Positions 10,005-20,490 of a stretch of 64,000 nucleotides of DNA are shown here, piece by piece; within the stretch, counting starts at the first letter, position 1, and each line of letters begins with the position of its first letter. This DNA comes from Clarkia xantiana subsp. parviflora (taxonomy: Eukaryota; Streptophyta; Magnoliopsida; Myrtales; Onagraceae). The notes beneath the pieces were generated by a model that made no database searches, had not been told where the DNA came from, and saw only the letters and a program-made list of their open reading frames with translations. The translations under genes were made by a program, and so were the position numbers. The stretch is from contig JAPTYO010000015.1 in NCBI GenBank assembly GCA_036873135.1, positions 16,037,683 to 16,101,682 on the forward strand, given 5' to 3'.

Positions 10005-11578
10005 TCACTTAAGACGATTTTATCTCGCGCGCCACTTAAGGCGACTTAATATCGTGCACCACTGAAGGCGACTTTACATCGTGCACCACTTAAGGCGACT
10101 TTTCAACCTGCGCCACTTAAGGCGACTTAATATCGTGCACCACTTAAGGCGACTTTTCAACTTGCGCCACTTAAGGCGACTTAATAACGTGCACCACTGA
10201 AGGCGACTTTACATCGTGCACCACTTAAGGCGACTTTTGAACCTGCGCCACTTAAGGCGACTTAATATCGTGCACCACTTAAGGCGACTTTTCAGTACTT
10301 AGAATAAATCTAAAACACACGCATCACTTAAGACGACTTAATATCGTGCACCACTTAAGGCGACCTAGTATCGTGCACCACTCAAGGCGACTTTTTGATA
10401 CTTTAGAATAAATCTAAGGATTGTGCACCACTCAAGGCGACTTAATATCGTGCACCACTCAAGGCGACTTTTTGATACTTAGAATAAATCTAAGGATTGT
10501 CTACCACTCAAGGCGACTTAGTATCGTGCACCACTTAAGGCGACTTTTCAACCTGCACCACTTAATGCGACTTAATATCGTGCACCACTTAAGGCGACTT
10601 TTTGATACTTAGAATAAATCTAAGGATTGTGCACCACTTAAGGCGACTTTTCTCGTGCATCATTTAAGACGACTTAATATCGTGCACCACTTAAGGCGAC
10701 TTTTCAGTACTTAGAATAAATCTAAAACACACGCATCACTTAATACGACTTAATATCGTGCACCACTTAAGGCGACTTTTCAGTACTTAGAATAAATCTA
10801 AAACACACGCATCACTTAAGACGACTTAATATCGTGCACCACTTAAGGCGACCTAGTATCGTGCACCACTCAAGGCGACTTTTTGATACTTAGAATAAAT
10901 ATAAGGATTGTGCACCACTCAAGGCGACTTAGTATCGTGCACCACTCAAGGCGACTTTTTGATACTTAGAATAAATCTAAGGATTGTGCACCACTCAAGG
11001 CGACTTAGTATCGTGCACCACTTAAGGCGACTTTTCAACCTGCGCCACTTAAGGCGACTTGATATCGTGCACCACTTAAGGCGACTTTTTGATACTTAGA
11101 ATAAATCTAAAACACGCGCATCACTTAAGACGACTTAATATCGTGCACCACTTAAGGCGACTTTTCAACCTGCGCCACTTAAGGCGACTTAATATCGTGC
11201 ACCACTTAAGGCGACTTTTCATCGTGCACCACTTAAGGCGACTTTTCATCGTGCACCACTTAAGGCGACTTAATATCGTGCACCACTTAAGGCGACCTTT
11301 TCGTGCACCACCTAAGGCGACTTTAACACTTAGCATAAATCTAAGAATAACTCTGATTGGAAGCAACCTCTTTATTTATTGATGGCACAAAATTGGCTTA
11401 CATCGAATTAAACGATAAACAGCATACACCACTTAAGGCGGTTTTACATCGGGCACCACTTAAGGCGACTTTCATCGGGCACCACTTAAGGAGACTTTCT
11501 TCGGGCACCACTTAAGGCGACTTTCTTCGGGCACCACTTAAGGCGACTTTCTTCGGGCACCACTTAAGGCGACTTTCT
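10005..11578 (-). repeat. Tat-A 3' UTR tandem array (core CACCACTTAAGGCGACTT)
   Basis: Dozens of 18-28 bp units made of CACCACTTAAGGCGACTT plus a short variable linker (AATATCGTG, TTCAACCTGCG, TTCATCGTG). Longer units with GATACTTAGAATAAATCTAAGGAT recur and give higher-order structure. A short non-repeat island is at 11,340-11,425. It ends at the pol stop codon. Frames read from it (for example 10,421-11,382) are repeat artefacts. Variable tandem arrays in this position are known for Tat-lineage elements. Confidence 0.95.
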
Positions 11579-13985
11579 TCAAGCATGGTGTTTCTTCAAG
11601 TGTTCGCCACTAAAAGAATGCTTTAACGTTCTGCCATCGAGGTCTTCCTACTTGTACGCATTTGGAGCTGGCATCCCCACGACCTTATAAGGTCCTTCCC
11701 ATTTTGGTGACATCTTGTTGATTCGATCCAAAAGGGTGAACTCGTTGCGACGCCAAACCAGCTCCCCGACGAAGAACTGTCGGGACTTCACTCGCCGATT
11801 GTAGTACCTGGCCGTCGCCAAACGCATTCGAGCTTGGACTTCATCGGCTTCCCGCCTCTTCTCTTCGAGTAAGTCCAAGTCCAGACGTCTCATCTCATCA
11901 TTCGTCAGGGGCTCGTAATATCTCATCCGATGGGACGCCACAGCTACCTCCACGGGGGCGACAGCCTCCGTGCCATAAACGAGGCCAAACGGAGTCTCCC
12001 CGGTTGATCGTTTCGGTGTCGTTCTAACAGCCCAAAGCACATTTTCCAGTTCGTTCAGCCATTTGCCCTTCAAAGCATAGACCCTCTTCTTGAGGCCGTC
12101 CATCACGATTTTGTTGGCTGATTCTACCTGGCCATTAGTCTGAGCATGGCGCACAGAAGCTGTCCGATGCTCGATGTTCAACTCCTCCAGATACTCCCTC
12201 ACCTGAGAGCCGTTAAACGGTGGACCATTGTCGCTGATCACCACCTTAGGAATCCCGTATCTGGACACGATGTGGGTCTGGAGGAACTTGACGATCTGGT
12301 TCCCCGTTGTTCTGGCCAACGCTTTTGCCTCTATCCATTTCGAAAAATAATCGATAGCTACAAGTAAATACTTACATTGACCTTGTGCTAGTGGAAGAGG
12401 TCCCACCAAGTCGATGCCCCACTGCGCGAAGGGCCACGCGCTCTTGATGGATGTCAGATTAGCGGCCGGAGCCACGATACTCGGGGCGTACCTCTGGCAC
12501 GCGTCGCAGGATCGGACCATCGTCGTCGCTTCTTTGTTCATCGTGGGCCAATAATAGCCCAAATTCAGCACTTTCCTCATGATGGATCGGGCCCCTTCAT
12601 GGCAAGCCGCGACCCCTTCGTGCACCTCCTTCAGAATCCGATTGGTATCGGGTTCTGCAACACACTTCAAGTACGGAGTCGAGAACCAGCCCTTCTTGTA
12701 TAGCTGATTGTCCAGCATTACATAATTGGCCGCGATCCGACGTATCCTGTCCGCTGCCACTTGATCATCGGGGACTGCCCCCGTAGTCAGGTACGCGACT
12801 ATCGGGGTCATCCAAGTTGGCTCCTCCTCTGATCTCGCCTCAATGGCACACACCTGTGTCGGGTCGATGGTCGATAAGATCACCTTTTCTAGGAAGTGCA
12901 CCTTCCGATTTTCCTCCCTCGGGATTGCCTCGATGTCGAAGCTTTTAAAGCTCTCCTTCAAGATTTGTACCTCTCGTAGATACTTCTTCATTATCGGACT
13001 CCTAGCTTCGTATCGCCCTAGGACCTGGTTTACGATTAAAGCTGCGTCACACTTCACTCTTAAGTGATCGACTCCCGGGCCTTTAGCAATTTTCAGGCCC
13101 GTGATGAGAGCCTCATACTCCGCTTCGTTGTTTGTGGCCTTGAATGTTAAAGCCAAGGCGTATCGGAGCGGTTCACCTTTACCCGGTGGTATCAACAAAA
13201 AGCCCGCTCCTGATCCGTCCGAACTCGCGGAGCCATCCGTGTACATCTCCCAGATATTTTCCTTGTTTGGCTGTTCTGATTGCTCTGCCCTCTCTGGTTG
13301 TTCTTCTATCGGGACCTCCATAGTTGCCCCCTCTGCAGGGCCCGTTTCTTCTAGATCGGGAGCTGTAGACTCTGCTATGAAATCCGCTAATGCCTGGCCC
13401 TTGATGGCCGTTCTTGGAGCAAAGTGTATTCGAAACTCACTAAGCTCTACTGCCCACTTCACTAATCTTCCCGACGCATCCGGTCGGTTCAAAAAATGCT
13501 TCAAAGGCTGGTTCGTCAGCACAGTAATCTCGTGTGCGTGGAAATAAGGCCTTAGCTTCCGAGCAGTAATAATCAACGCAAAGAGGTACTTCTCAACGGC
13601 GGGATAGTTTAATTCAGACTTGGCAAACGCCTTGCTTACATAATAGACGGAGACTTTATTACCCTCGACAATCTTTACTAACACAGAGCTAATGGCAAAT
13701 TCAGAAACAGCCAAATAAAGGTAGAGCGGCTCGCCTGGAACCGGTTTTGCCGACGGCGGGAGGGTGCGAAGGTGCTGCTTGAGTGCTTGGAACGCCTCTT
13801 CACATTTGGCAGTCCACTCGAATTTCTTGTTGGCCCTCAGGACTTCGAAAAACAGCATTGATCGGTTGCTGGCTTTGGACAAGAAGCGATTCATTGCAGC
13901 TAGTCGGCCATTCAGCACTTGTACCTCCCGATGGTTTATTGGAGATTGCATCTCCTCGATTGCCCTCAGGATTCACCTCAATTCC
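11579..13985 (-). pseudogene. pol: Tat-A pol, second part: RNase H, archaeal-like RNase H, integrase
   Basis: Frame downstream of a shift near 13,970. Order: connection/RNase H (about 13,730-13,490) in which the usual catalytic Asp is replaced (YLYLAVSEFA); archaeal-like RNase H (13,250-12,900) with YTDGSASSD, NNEAEYEAL and KCDAAL but lacking the final AD-L motif that Tat-B keeps; integrase zinc domain (H-H-C-C, 12,622-12,500) and core with D (GIDLVG), D (ISDNGP) and E (GQVESANK), then a C-terminal domain with KMSPKWEGPYKVV. A TAG at 11,648-11,650 stops the frame. The following codons stay open and resemble the Tat-B C-terminus up to TGA at 11,579. Acts in reverse transcription and integration if read through; probably inactive as it stands. 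Confidence 0.9.
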
Positions 13986-16900
13986 TCTCTGGCTCACCAT
14001 GAAGCCTAAGAACTTCCCTGAGTGGACTCCGAAGGCGCATTTCATCGGGTTCAAGCGAACTTGATGGAGCCTCATCCGCTCAAATGCCATGGTTAGGTTG
14101 TGCACATGATCCTCGGCTTGTCGGGACTTCACCAGCATATCATCTACGTAAGCTTCCATGGTTTCTCCCAGCATATCTCCAAACAGTTTGTTCACCATCC
14201 GTTGGTAGGTGGCCCCCGAATTGATTAACCCGAAAGGCATGACATCGTAGTGATAGATGTCACTGTCCGCATAGAACGCTGTATGGGGAGCGTCTTCCTT
14301 GGCCATCTTGATCTGATTGTAGCCTGAATACGCATCCATGAAACTCAACAGCTCATGTCCCGACGTGGCATCCACCAACTGGTCGATTCTCGGGAGCGGG
14401 TAACAGTCCTTTGGGCAAGCCTTGTTCAAGTCGCGGAAGTCCACACACATTCGCCATTTCCCGTTAGTTTTCTTCACCAGCACTGGATTAGCAACCCAAG
14501 TCTGGAATCGGAGCTCCTTAATAAACCCAGCATCGAGCAACCTGCCCACCCCCTGCTGGATCGCGATCTTCTTGTCCGTGCCAATCGAACGCCTTTTCTG
14601 TGTGATAGGCTTGATCGCGGGGTCTATCTTCAGCTCGTGTACGATTACATCGGGGCTGATTCCTGGCATATCGCTCGGGGACCAGGCAAACAGCTCCTTG
14701 AACTCCTTCAACAACTCCACCAATTTTTGGGCTGTCTCCTCAGTCAGAGCAGACCCGATTTTCACCTTCCTCTGGGGTCCGTCGATCTCGACTTCTTTCA
14801 GATCTTCTACGGGGGCGGGACGCCCAAACTCTTCTCTGGGATCTGTGTCTGTCTGGAGGACAGTCATGGCCTCTCGCCTCCTCCTCCGGGTGGCATTAAC
14901 ATAGCATTTTCGGTAAGCCACCTGGTCGCCCTTGACCTCTCCGACTCCGTGGTCGGTCGGGAACTTCATCTTCTGGTGCACCGTCGAGGCGACCGCCATC
15001 AGGGGATTAATAGTGGTCCTCCCAATAATCGCGTTGTAGGTCCCCGCGGAATCAACCACAACAAACTCCACGTTCCTCCTTTCTGATTTCCACCCGCTAC
15101 CAAACTCCACTGGTAAGGTGATTACTCCTAACGGATAGGAGGTTGAGCCAGAGAACCCGACCATCGGGAAGTTTGCCTCCTTTAGATCTTTCTTCGTTTT
15201 TCCCATAGCCTCTAGTGCGTCCATGAATAGAATGTCGGAGGAGCTCCCTCCGTCGATTAGAATTCTCTTCATTTCGAACCCGTCTACATCTAAGGTTACC
15301 ACCAAGGCATCGTCGTGCGGAGTCTCCACGCCTATGAGGTCTTCCGACGAGAAGGAGATTACCATCTCTTCTTTCAAGGTCCAGGATCGGGACCTCTTAC
15401 CCAGTACCACCGCCGTAGGGATTCTAGAGGCATAGACCTCTCGGGCGGATGAGGTATCACCTCCAGCAGCAAACCCTCCATGAATCACGTTGATAGTGCC
15501 CCGCCTCTCCTTGCGAGCACCGGATGACTCTGGATCGGTTCTCTTCTTTTTTGGGGACCGATCGCGGGATCGGGAACGGGATCGCGATCGGGATCGAGAG
15601 CGGGATCGACACCGCTTATCCCCGACGAATTCCTTGAGCTTCCCCTTTTGGATCAGCTTTTCAATCTCCTTCTTCAGTTCCCGACAGTGATTGGTGTCGT
15701 GACCATTTGAGCGGTGAAATCGGCAGTAGCGATCCGTGCGAGATCCCAAGAATTCTCCATCCTTCTTTGGGGGGTACCTGGAGATACCTTGTCGTTCCAT
15801 GACTGTCAGCACTTCCGCCATGGAGCAGTTGAGAGGAATGTCGAGATCCTCCCGTTTATCCTTCCTTGAAGAACGTCTATCGTCCCTTCGATCAGGTCGG
15901 CCTCGGTTCCGACTACTCTCGGGTTTGCCCTTCGTCTTTCGATCGTCGAAGGGTTTAACCGACTGCTTTCCTTTGTTCGACTTTGGGGGCTCCAGTTCTC
16001 CTGTGGCTATCTTCGACTCCTGGACATCGATTTGCCGTTTCACCCTCTTCTGTAATGCCTCCATATTCCACACAGCTTTCTCAGCCACGCTGTATATCTG
16101 GTCGGAGCCATAGGGGGCTGTCAGGTTCCGAATGAAGGTACGGATGGTTTCGCCCTCCGAAATTTCTTCGTCGATCTCTGCCACACTGGCCGTGTACCGT
16201 TGGTAATAATGAGCTAGTGATTCGTCGGGCCTCTGCACCACCTGGGTCAGGGACCTCACGCTCTTCAATAAACGTCTCCGACCCTGGTACTGCTGAATGA
16301 ATCGATCATGCATATCTGCCCAGCAAGTGATGCAGCCTGGGGGTAGACTAAAGAACCAGGTCAGGGCTCTTTCTCCAAGTGTGTTTGGGAACAGCGTACA
16401 CACTATGTCTTCACTCGGGGCTCTTCCCAGACATGCCATAAGGTGTTTCTGGACATGACGAACCAGATCTCCTTCGCCATCGTACTCCTTTATCGTGGGG
16501 ATGCCTAGCCCAGGCGGGGCTAAGGTGTCAATGAGTCGGGGAACGAAGGGATGAGTGGATCGATCCCTTAGCTCCGACACCAACGGCTTCTGTTCTCCCA
16601 TGCAGATGTTCACAATCTTTACCACCTGGTCGGGAGTGATGGGACCATTCAGGGGAATGGTCCTGTGCTGTACTGGTCCGGGCCCATCAACCACGAACCT
16701 CTCCGGCTGACCGAATGCTCTACTCCCTTCCTGGCCTCGGGGCGGGGCTTCCTGTGCGTTCTGACCCTCCGTTGGCGGGGCCACTTCCTCCAACGGGGGC
16801 ATCTCCTCCTGCCTCCTTGCAGCCTCTCTCCGATCCAAGAGAGCCTCTACGGCCGCCAGAAACATGGGCATGGCTTCCGCCACGGCCCTTGTCAAGTATG

Positions 16901-17123
16901 TAGCTGGGGGAGCCTCCTGCCCCCTATTGCCCTGGTGCTGAGGAGCAATATCTTCGGGATCTCCATTGTGCCCCCCTGTCTGGGAGAGCTCAGCCGGGGG
17001 ATGGTTCTGGTTTTCCTCCTGTTCTGGTACTGAACCCAGATTCGTTGCAGCGGGGTGACGGGAACCACCGGATTGTCCCTGTCTTCTGTGCTTGCCAGCC
17101 GCCATTGATCGAGTAGAAGGCAT
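13800..17123 (-). CDS. gag-pol: Tat-A gag-protease-reverse transcriptase
   Basis: Start chosen at ATG 17,123 (MPSTRSMAAG), the first after the primer site; the open frame continues upstream into the LTR but that is not coding. Order: Pro/Gln-rich N-terminus; gag core (about 16,490-16,050); zinc knuckle CRFHRSNGHDTNHC near 15,690-15,730; an Arg-Ser dipeptide run near 15,545-15,620 reminiscent of SR splicing proteins; protease with LIDGGSSSDIL near 15,230-15,265 (DGG in place of DTG/DSG); RT with FRDLNKACPKD, FMDAYSGYNQI and YVDD at 14,139-14,150. The correct frame is lost near 13,970 by a small deletion, after which this frame runs on to 13,800 in unrelated residues. Single long gag-pol frame without separate gag stop. 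Confidence 0.93.
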   Translation of the reverse strand: MPSTRSMAAGKHRRQGQSGGSRHPAATNLGSVPEQEENQNHPPAELSQTGGHNGDPEDIAPQHQGNRGQEAPPATYLTRAVAEAMPMFLAAVEALLDRREAARRQEEMPPLEEVAPPTEGQNAQEAPPRGQEGSRAFGQPERFVVDGPGPVQHRTIPLNGPITPDQVVKIVNICMGEQKPLVSELRDRSTHPFVPRLIDTLAPPGLGIPTIKEYDGEGDLVRHVQKHLMACLGRAPSEDIVCTLFPNTLGERALTWFFSLPPGCITCWADMHDRFIQQYQGRRRLLKSVRSLTQVVQRPDESLAHYYQRYTASVAEIDEEISEGETIRTFIRNLTAPYGSDQIYSVAEKAVWNMEALQKRVKRQIDVQESKIATGELEPPKSNKGKQSVKPFDDRKTKGKPESSRNRGRPDRRDDRRSSRKDKREDLDIPLNCSMAEVLTVMERQGISRYPPKKDGEFLGSRTDRYCRFHRSNGHDTNHCRELKKEIEKLIQKGKLKEFVGDKRCRSRSRSRSRSRSRSRDRSPKKKRTDPESSGARKERRGTINVIHGGFAAGGDTSSAREVYASRIPTAVVLGKRSRSWTLKEEMVISFSSEDLIGVETPHDDALVVTLDVDGFEMKRILIDGGSSSDILFMDALEAMGKTKKDLKEANFPMVGFSGSTSYPLGVITLPVEFGSGWKSERRNVEFVVVDSAGTYNAIIGRTTINPLMAVASTVHQKMKFPTDHGVGEVKGDQVAYRKCYVNATRRRRREAMTVLQTDTDPREEFGRPAPVEDLKEVEIDGPQRKVKIGSALTEETAQKLVELLKEFKELFAWSPSDMPGISPDVIVHELKIDPAIKPITQKRRSIGTDKKIAIQQGVGRLLDAGFIKELRFQTWVANPVLVKKTNGKWRMCVDFRDLNKACPKDCYPLPRIDQLVDATSGHELLSFMDAYSGYNQIKMAKEDAPHTAFYADSDIYHYDVMPFGLINSGATYQRMVNKLFGDMLGETMEAYVDDMLVKSRQAEDHVHNLTMAFERMRLHQVRLNPMKCAFGVHSGKFLGFMVSQRGIEVNPEGNRGDAISNKPSGGTSAEWPTSCNESLLVQSQQPINAVFRSPEGQQEIRVDCQM

Positions 17124-17140
17124 ATCAGCTTTTTGTTTGC

Positions 17141-17159
17141 TTCCCACAGACGGCGCCAA
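17141..17159 (-). other. Tat-A primer-binding site
   Basis: Minus-strand TTGGCGCCGTCTGTGGGAA adjoins the 5' LTR. The first part matches a tRNA 3' end in ACGGCGCCA; I cannot name the tRNA with certainty. Confidence 0.85.
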
Positions 17160-17875
17160 TGTTGGATCACGGTGGAACTCCGGTACGGACTTTGACGGTA
17201 ATCCTAGCTCCTTAGCTCCACGCAATCCTGCAAGAGGGGATAGACCGGGCGGTGACCCAGAATCCCTCTCCGATGCTTAAATGAGTATCTCGTATGACTG
17301 GCAAGCAGTAATCACAAAGGGTATTGAATTCAACGTAAGTGTTCTGAGGTGATCTCTTGCCCTTTTATAGGCGAAGAGATGCCTCAGGTACCTGGTGAAC
17401 CGTTGGGGGTGGTTAGCCCGTATCCCGCATATCTCGGATGTGATCCCGCCTATCTAGGCCATGATCTCGTGTATCTCGGCCACGCCCCGCGTATCTCGGC
17501 CACGCTCCGTGTATCTTAACCACGTTCCGCGTATCTTGGCCACGCCCCGCGTATCCTGGCCTTATCCTCTGGTAACGAGTCCCGACTCCCGTCGGAGACT
17601 CCAGAGTTATCTCGTTGTGTCACCGCTCGGGGCCCCTCGTCATCGTGACAGGGCCAATCATTCTTAGGGATTCATCATCGGGGCCAACTTAAGGCTTCTC
17701 ATCGGAAGCTTCCAGCTCATCTGTCGGAACCGACTCTGTCGGGACCTTTCATCGTCGGGACTCCCTTCGTCGGGACCCTTCTCCTAGGTCATCTTGACCT
17801 TCGTTCGGGGCCTGGTGGGCCTGTTTGCCGTTTCCTCACCGTTAAAGGGCCTGACGGCTATAGTCGAACCCATCA
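17160..17875 (-). repeat. Tat-A 5' LTR
   Basis: 716 bp, nearly identical to 8,195-8,911 (three substitutions, one indel). Contains the element promoter. Confidence 0.97.
17363..17369 (-). promoter_or_regulatory. Tat-A LTR TATA box
   Basis: Minus-strand CGCCTATAAAAGGGC; transcription would begin about 25-30 bp further down, inside the LTR. Confidence 0.7.
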
Positions 17876-17880
17876 CCCCC
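17876..17880. repeat. Target site duplication of Tat-A (right)
   Basis: CCCCC, matching 8,190-8,194. Confidence 0.9.
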
Positions 17881-19128
17881 ATCACTCCTATCAATTCGGG
17901 GCGTGATCTTGGCAAAGGGTCTTCTACTCATGTGATTGGGGATACTCCCCCAGTGTCTGATTCTCGCGTTTCTTCCAAGCGGACTGACACAGTGGCGCGT
18001 GGACCGACTGATCCCAAGCGCTTGAAGTCGCGACTACTTCCACTCGTAAAGGCAAGGAAGTCGCGAGTCGTAATGTAGCATCATCTGCCCCCCAGTCGGG
18101 AAACCGACCTGTGGAAGGTCGCGGACTTTGTAAGTATACTTTGATGAATGTATTCCGCGGTTTTGTTATTTGTTGTTAACTACTTTTCTTTCTTTGTCGT
18201 AGCGGTTCCCCCTCTCAGGCGCGACCATCTGGTGTGCCCCGTTGGGTTGGACATTACCGGGGATACCTGGGCTCCTTTTGGTAATGGTGGAGTTTATTTC
18301 CCCAAGGAGTCTTCACTTCGCACTCCAGAGGTTGGAGTTCGCGTGTTGCGTAGGTGTGCTCCACCAGGTGATAGGCGTTCTTGCCCAACGACTGATGAGG
18401 AGGCTGAGGCTTATGCACAGGGTGCCTTATCTCGATTTGCTCCTGTAAGTAACTTGATTCTTCTGCCAAGTTTGTTGCTTTTGCGATTTATGTTTGGCTT
18501 ATCGCGTTGATATGAGTAGGTTGTAGCCGACATGGTAAACATGTCATCTTTTGTCATGGAGTTGGTGAGCGCGAAGCAGGCGGCTACGGATAAGTGTGAC
18601 GCTTTGCGCCAAGAATTGTTGCGAACCAAGGAAGAGGCTCGCGTGTTGAGTTTGAAAGCTACTGCTTCTGAGAGCCGTTATGAGGCGCGCCATACTCGCT
18701 TGTCAAAGCTTGAGTCTGAGATGATCGCTCTTGAGAAGAAGGTTACAGACGATCTTCATTCTCAAGGAGCGGAGTTAGCTGCTCTTGGTAAGGAGAGTCG
18801 TGAAAAGGGCATACAAGTGGGTTTCACCAAGTATTTGGGAACTTCAGACTTTGAAGCTGTTGTTGAGGAGAAAGTGAACAACCTGATGAGCGAGCATTCT
18901 GAAGATTACTTCACCCGTGTGAAGGATCTTGACCCTAGGTTCCCTTTTGGCGAGTTGGGGCCATATGCGAGTTACGCTCTTTCTCACATTGAGGCGCTGA
19001 ACCTTTTGGAGTGTGGCCATCCAAACTACGAGGTGTTGGTCGATGATAGCGGAGATGTGAACGTCATTGTCACTTCTCCCGAGTTTATGGAGGTTGCCCC
19101 CGGGCCTCCTGGTGGTGCTGCTATTTGA

Positions 19129-19975
19129 ACTGCTCGTTTTACATTGAGCATGTTGGGCTCGTTTATGAGTCCGCTTGCCTCCTGGCTTCTATGTTTAGAA
19201 ACTTGTTGGAGTTGTTGTTTGACTGTTGCTTGTGACTTGTTCGCTTTCAACTACGTCATATGAACCTGTTTTATACACAGCAGTTTACATGATAACTTGT
19301 TAGTAATATTTCATACCGTTATCGTTTACTGTGTTTCCTGAACCCGGATGACTAGTAGTGTAAACGTAGTCCCCGCCATCGTGACTGATAGCCACTTTTG
19401 ATTCAAAATTGTTCGCACGATGCGTTATACATGTTGTACGTCTTCTTGCATGGCTTGTTACTATATCCGTCAAAGCTTGTCAAGTGACTCGCGTATAGCG
19501 ACTTAACAAATAGTATGTTTGAAATGTGTTATCTTTGCTTGAGCAAGATACTAATTTATACCGTCTCTTAGTTCCACTCTAAGGCGACGTTGTACAAGAC
19601 TCTACTTGTAAATTTATGAGTTTTAAACAGGGTGCGCACCTGCCAGCGTGTATCAACCCGCGTTGGGGAAGCATACGTAAAACATATTTGGGTTTTGAAA
19701 GAGTGTTTTGTGAACCTAGAAATCCTTGTTTGATAAAATGTTTGGCAAGGTGTTTGATACATAAAATATTTTATGAAATATTTTACAAAATATTTGGCAA
19801 AAATATTTGTGATACATGATTCCTGCGTCCAGGGACCATGTAGCACTTTTGAGAGTATGAATTGTGATGCATGTTTTCTGCGTCCAGGAATCACGCATCA
19901 CGGTTTTGAAAATCTGTAGTACGGAATTGTCGTCTAGTAAGAGGACTCCCGCTGTATAGAGTGAACCCTAACCAG
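19129..19975 (-). other. Tat-B 3' untranslated region, antisense-gene side
   Basis: No gene. Contains the motif CCACTCTAAGGCGACGTTGT at 19,574-19,593 and sequence shared with Tat-C 3,500-4,200. Short ORFs here have no relatives. Confidence 0.7.
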
Positions 19976-20490
19976 GAATTCGTAATATGGAATTGTCTTC
20001 TAAACAGAGGACATCCATCATGAAGAGTGAACCCTTACCAGGAATTCGAAGTATGGGATTGTCGTCTAAACAGAGGACATCCGCTATGAAGAGTGAACCC
20101 TTACCAGGAATTCGTAATATGGGATTGTCGTCTAAACAGAGGACATCCGCTATATAGAGTGAACCCTTACCAGGAATTCGTAATATGGAATTGTCGTCTA
20201 AACAGAGGACATCCGTCATGAAGAGTGAACCCTTACCAGGAATTCGAAGTATGGGATTGTCGTCTAAACAGAGGACATCCGCTATGAAGAGTGAACCCTT
20301 ACCAGGAATTCGTAATATGGGATTGTCGTCTAAACAGAGGACATCCGCTATATAGAGTGAACCCATACCAGGAATTCGTAATATGGAATTGTCGTCTAAA
20401 CAGAGGACATCCGCTATGCAGAGTGAACCCTTACCAGGAATTCGAAACATGGGATTGTCGTCTAAACAGAGGACATCCGCTATGAAGGGT
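19976..20490 (-). repeat. Tat-B 66-bp tandem array, about eight copies
   Basis: Units start at 19,976 and then every 66 bp. They are very uniform and alternate between a few subtypes (TCGTAATATGG, TCGAAGTATGG). Because 66 is a multiple of three, the minus strand is open through the array (19,968-20,450) and encodes a 22-residue repeat containing IADVLCLDDNPILRIPG. Diverged single units occur in Tat-C (4,140-4,330) and Tat-D (33,040-33,180). Confidence 0.95.

Larger units (their letters stand above)
8195..17875 (-). mobile_element. Tat-A: young, nearly complete Ty3/gypsy Tat element
   Basis: 9.7 kb, LTRs 717 and 716 bp differing by three substitutions and one single-base indel, target duplication CCCCC. 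Order on the minus strand: 5' LTR (17,160-17,875), primer site, gag-protease-RT-RNase H-archaeal-like RNase H-integrase, tandem array, purine tract, 3' LTR. A small spliced gene (9,407-9,831) lies on the opposite strand. Only three lesions are apparent in gag-pol: a frameshift near 13,970, an in-frame loss in the RNase H, and a stop at 11,648. Confidence 0.97.
8001..19128 (+). pseudogene. Tat-B antisense gene, split by Tat-A
   Basis: ATG at 8,001 (MSKS), but the gypsy-type-transposon domain of Tat-C/D is deleted and the first frame stops near 8,060. Exon GWFAGKSSSL begins after TTGCAG at 8,106, is cut by Tat-A at 8,189 and resumes at 17,881. A one-base loss near 18,028 shifts the frame. Introns: 18,130-18,202 (73 bp, phase 1) and 18,445-18,519 (75 bp, phase 0), both at the codons used in Tat-C and Tat-D. 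The last exon (18,520-19,128) is intact: VVADMVNM, a long coiled coil with heptad-like Leu/Ala, then FPFGELGPYASY and an acidic tail. Product unknown; a coiled-coil protein is all that can be said. Confidence 0.7.

Noticed and set aside
10421..11382. Several 60-100 codon frames with repeated peptides
   Set aside because: Produced by the tandem array of Tat-A; they begin and end with the repeat structure.
13960..13985. Programmed frameshift between RT and RNase H in Tat-A
   Set aside because: Tat-B reads through this point in one frame, and Tat-A lacks a few bases there, so a deletion is simpler.
14355..15086. 243-codon open frame on the plus strand
   Set aside because: Lies exactly opposite Tat-A protease/RT. 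The codon bias of the true gene creates it, and no residues resemble a known family.
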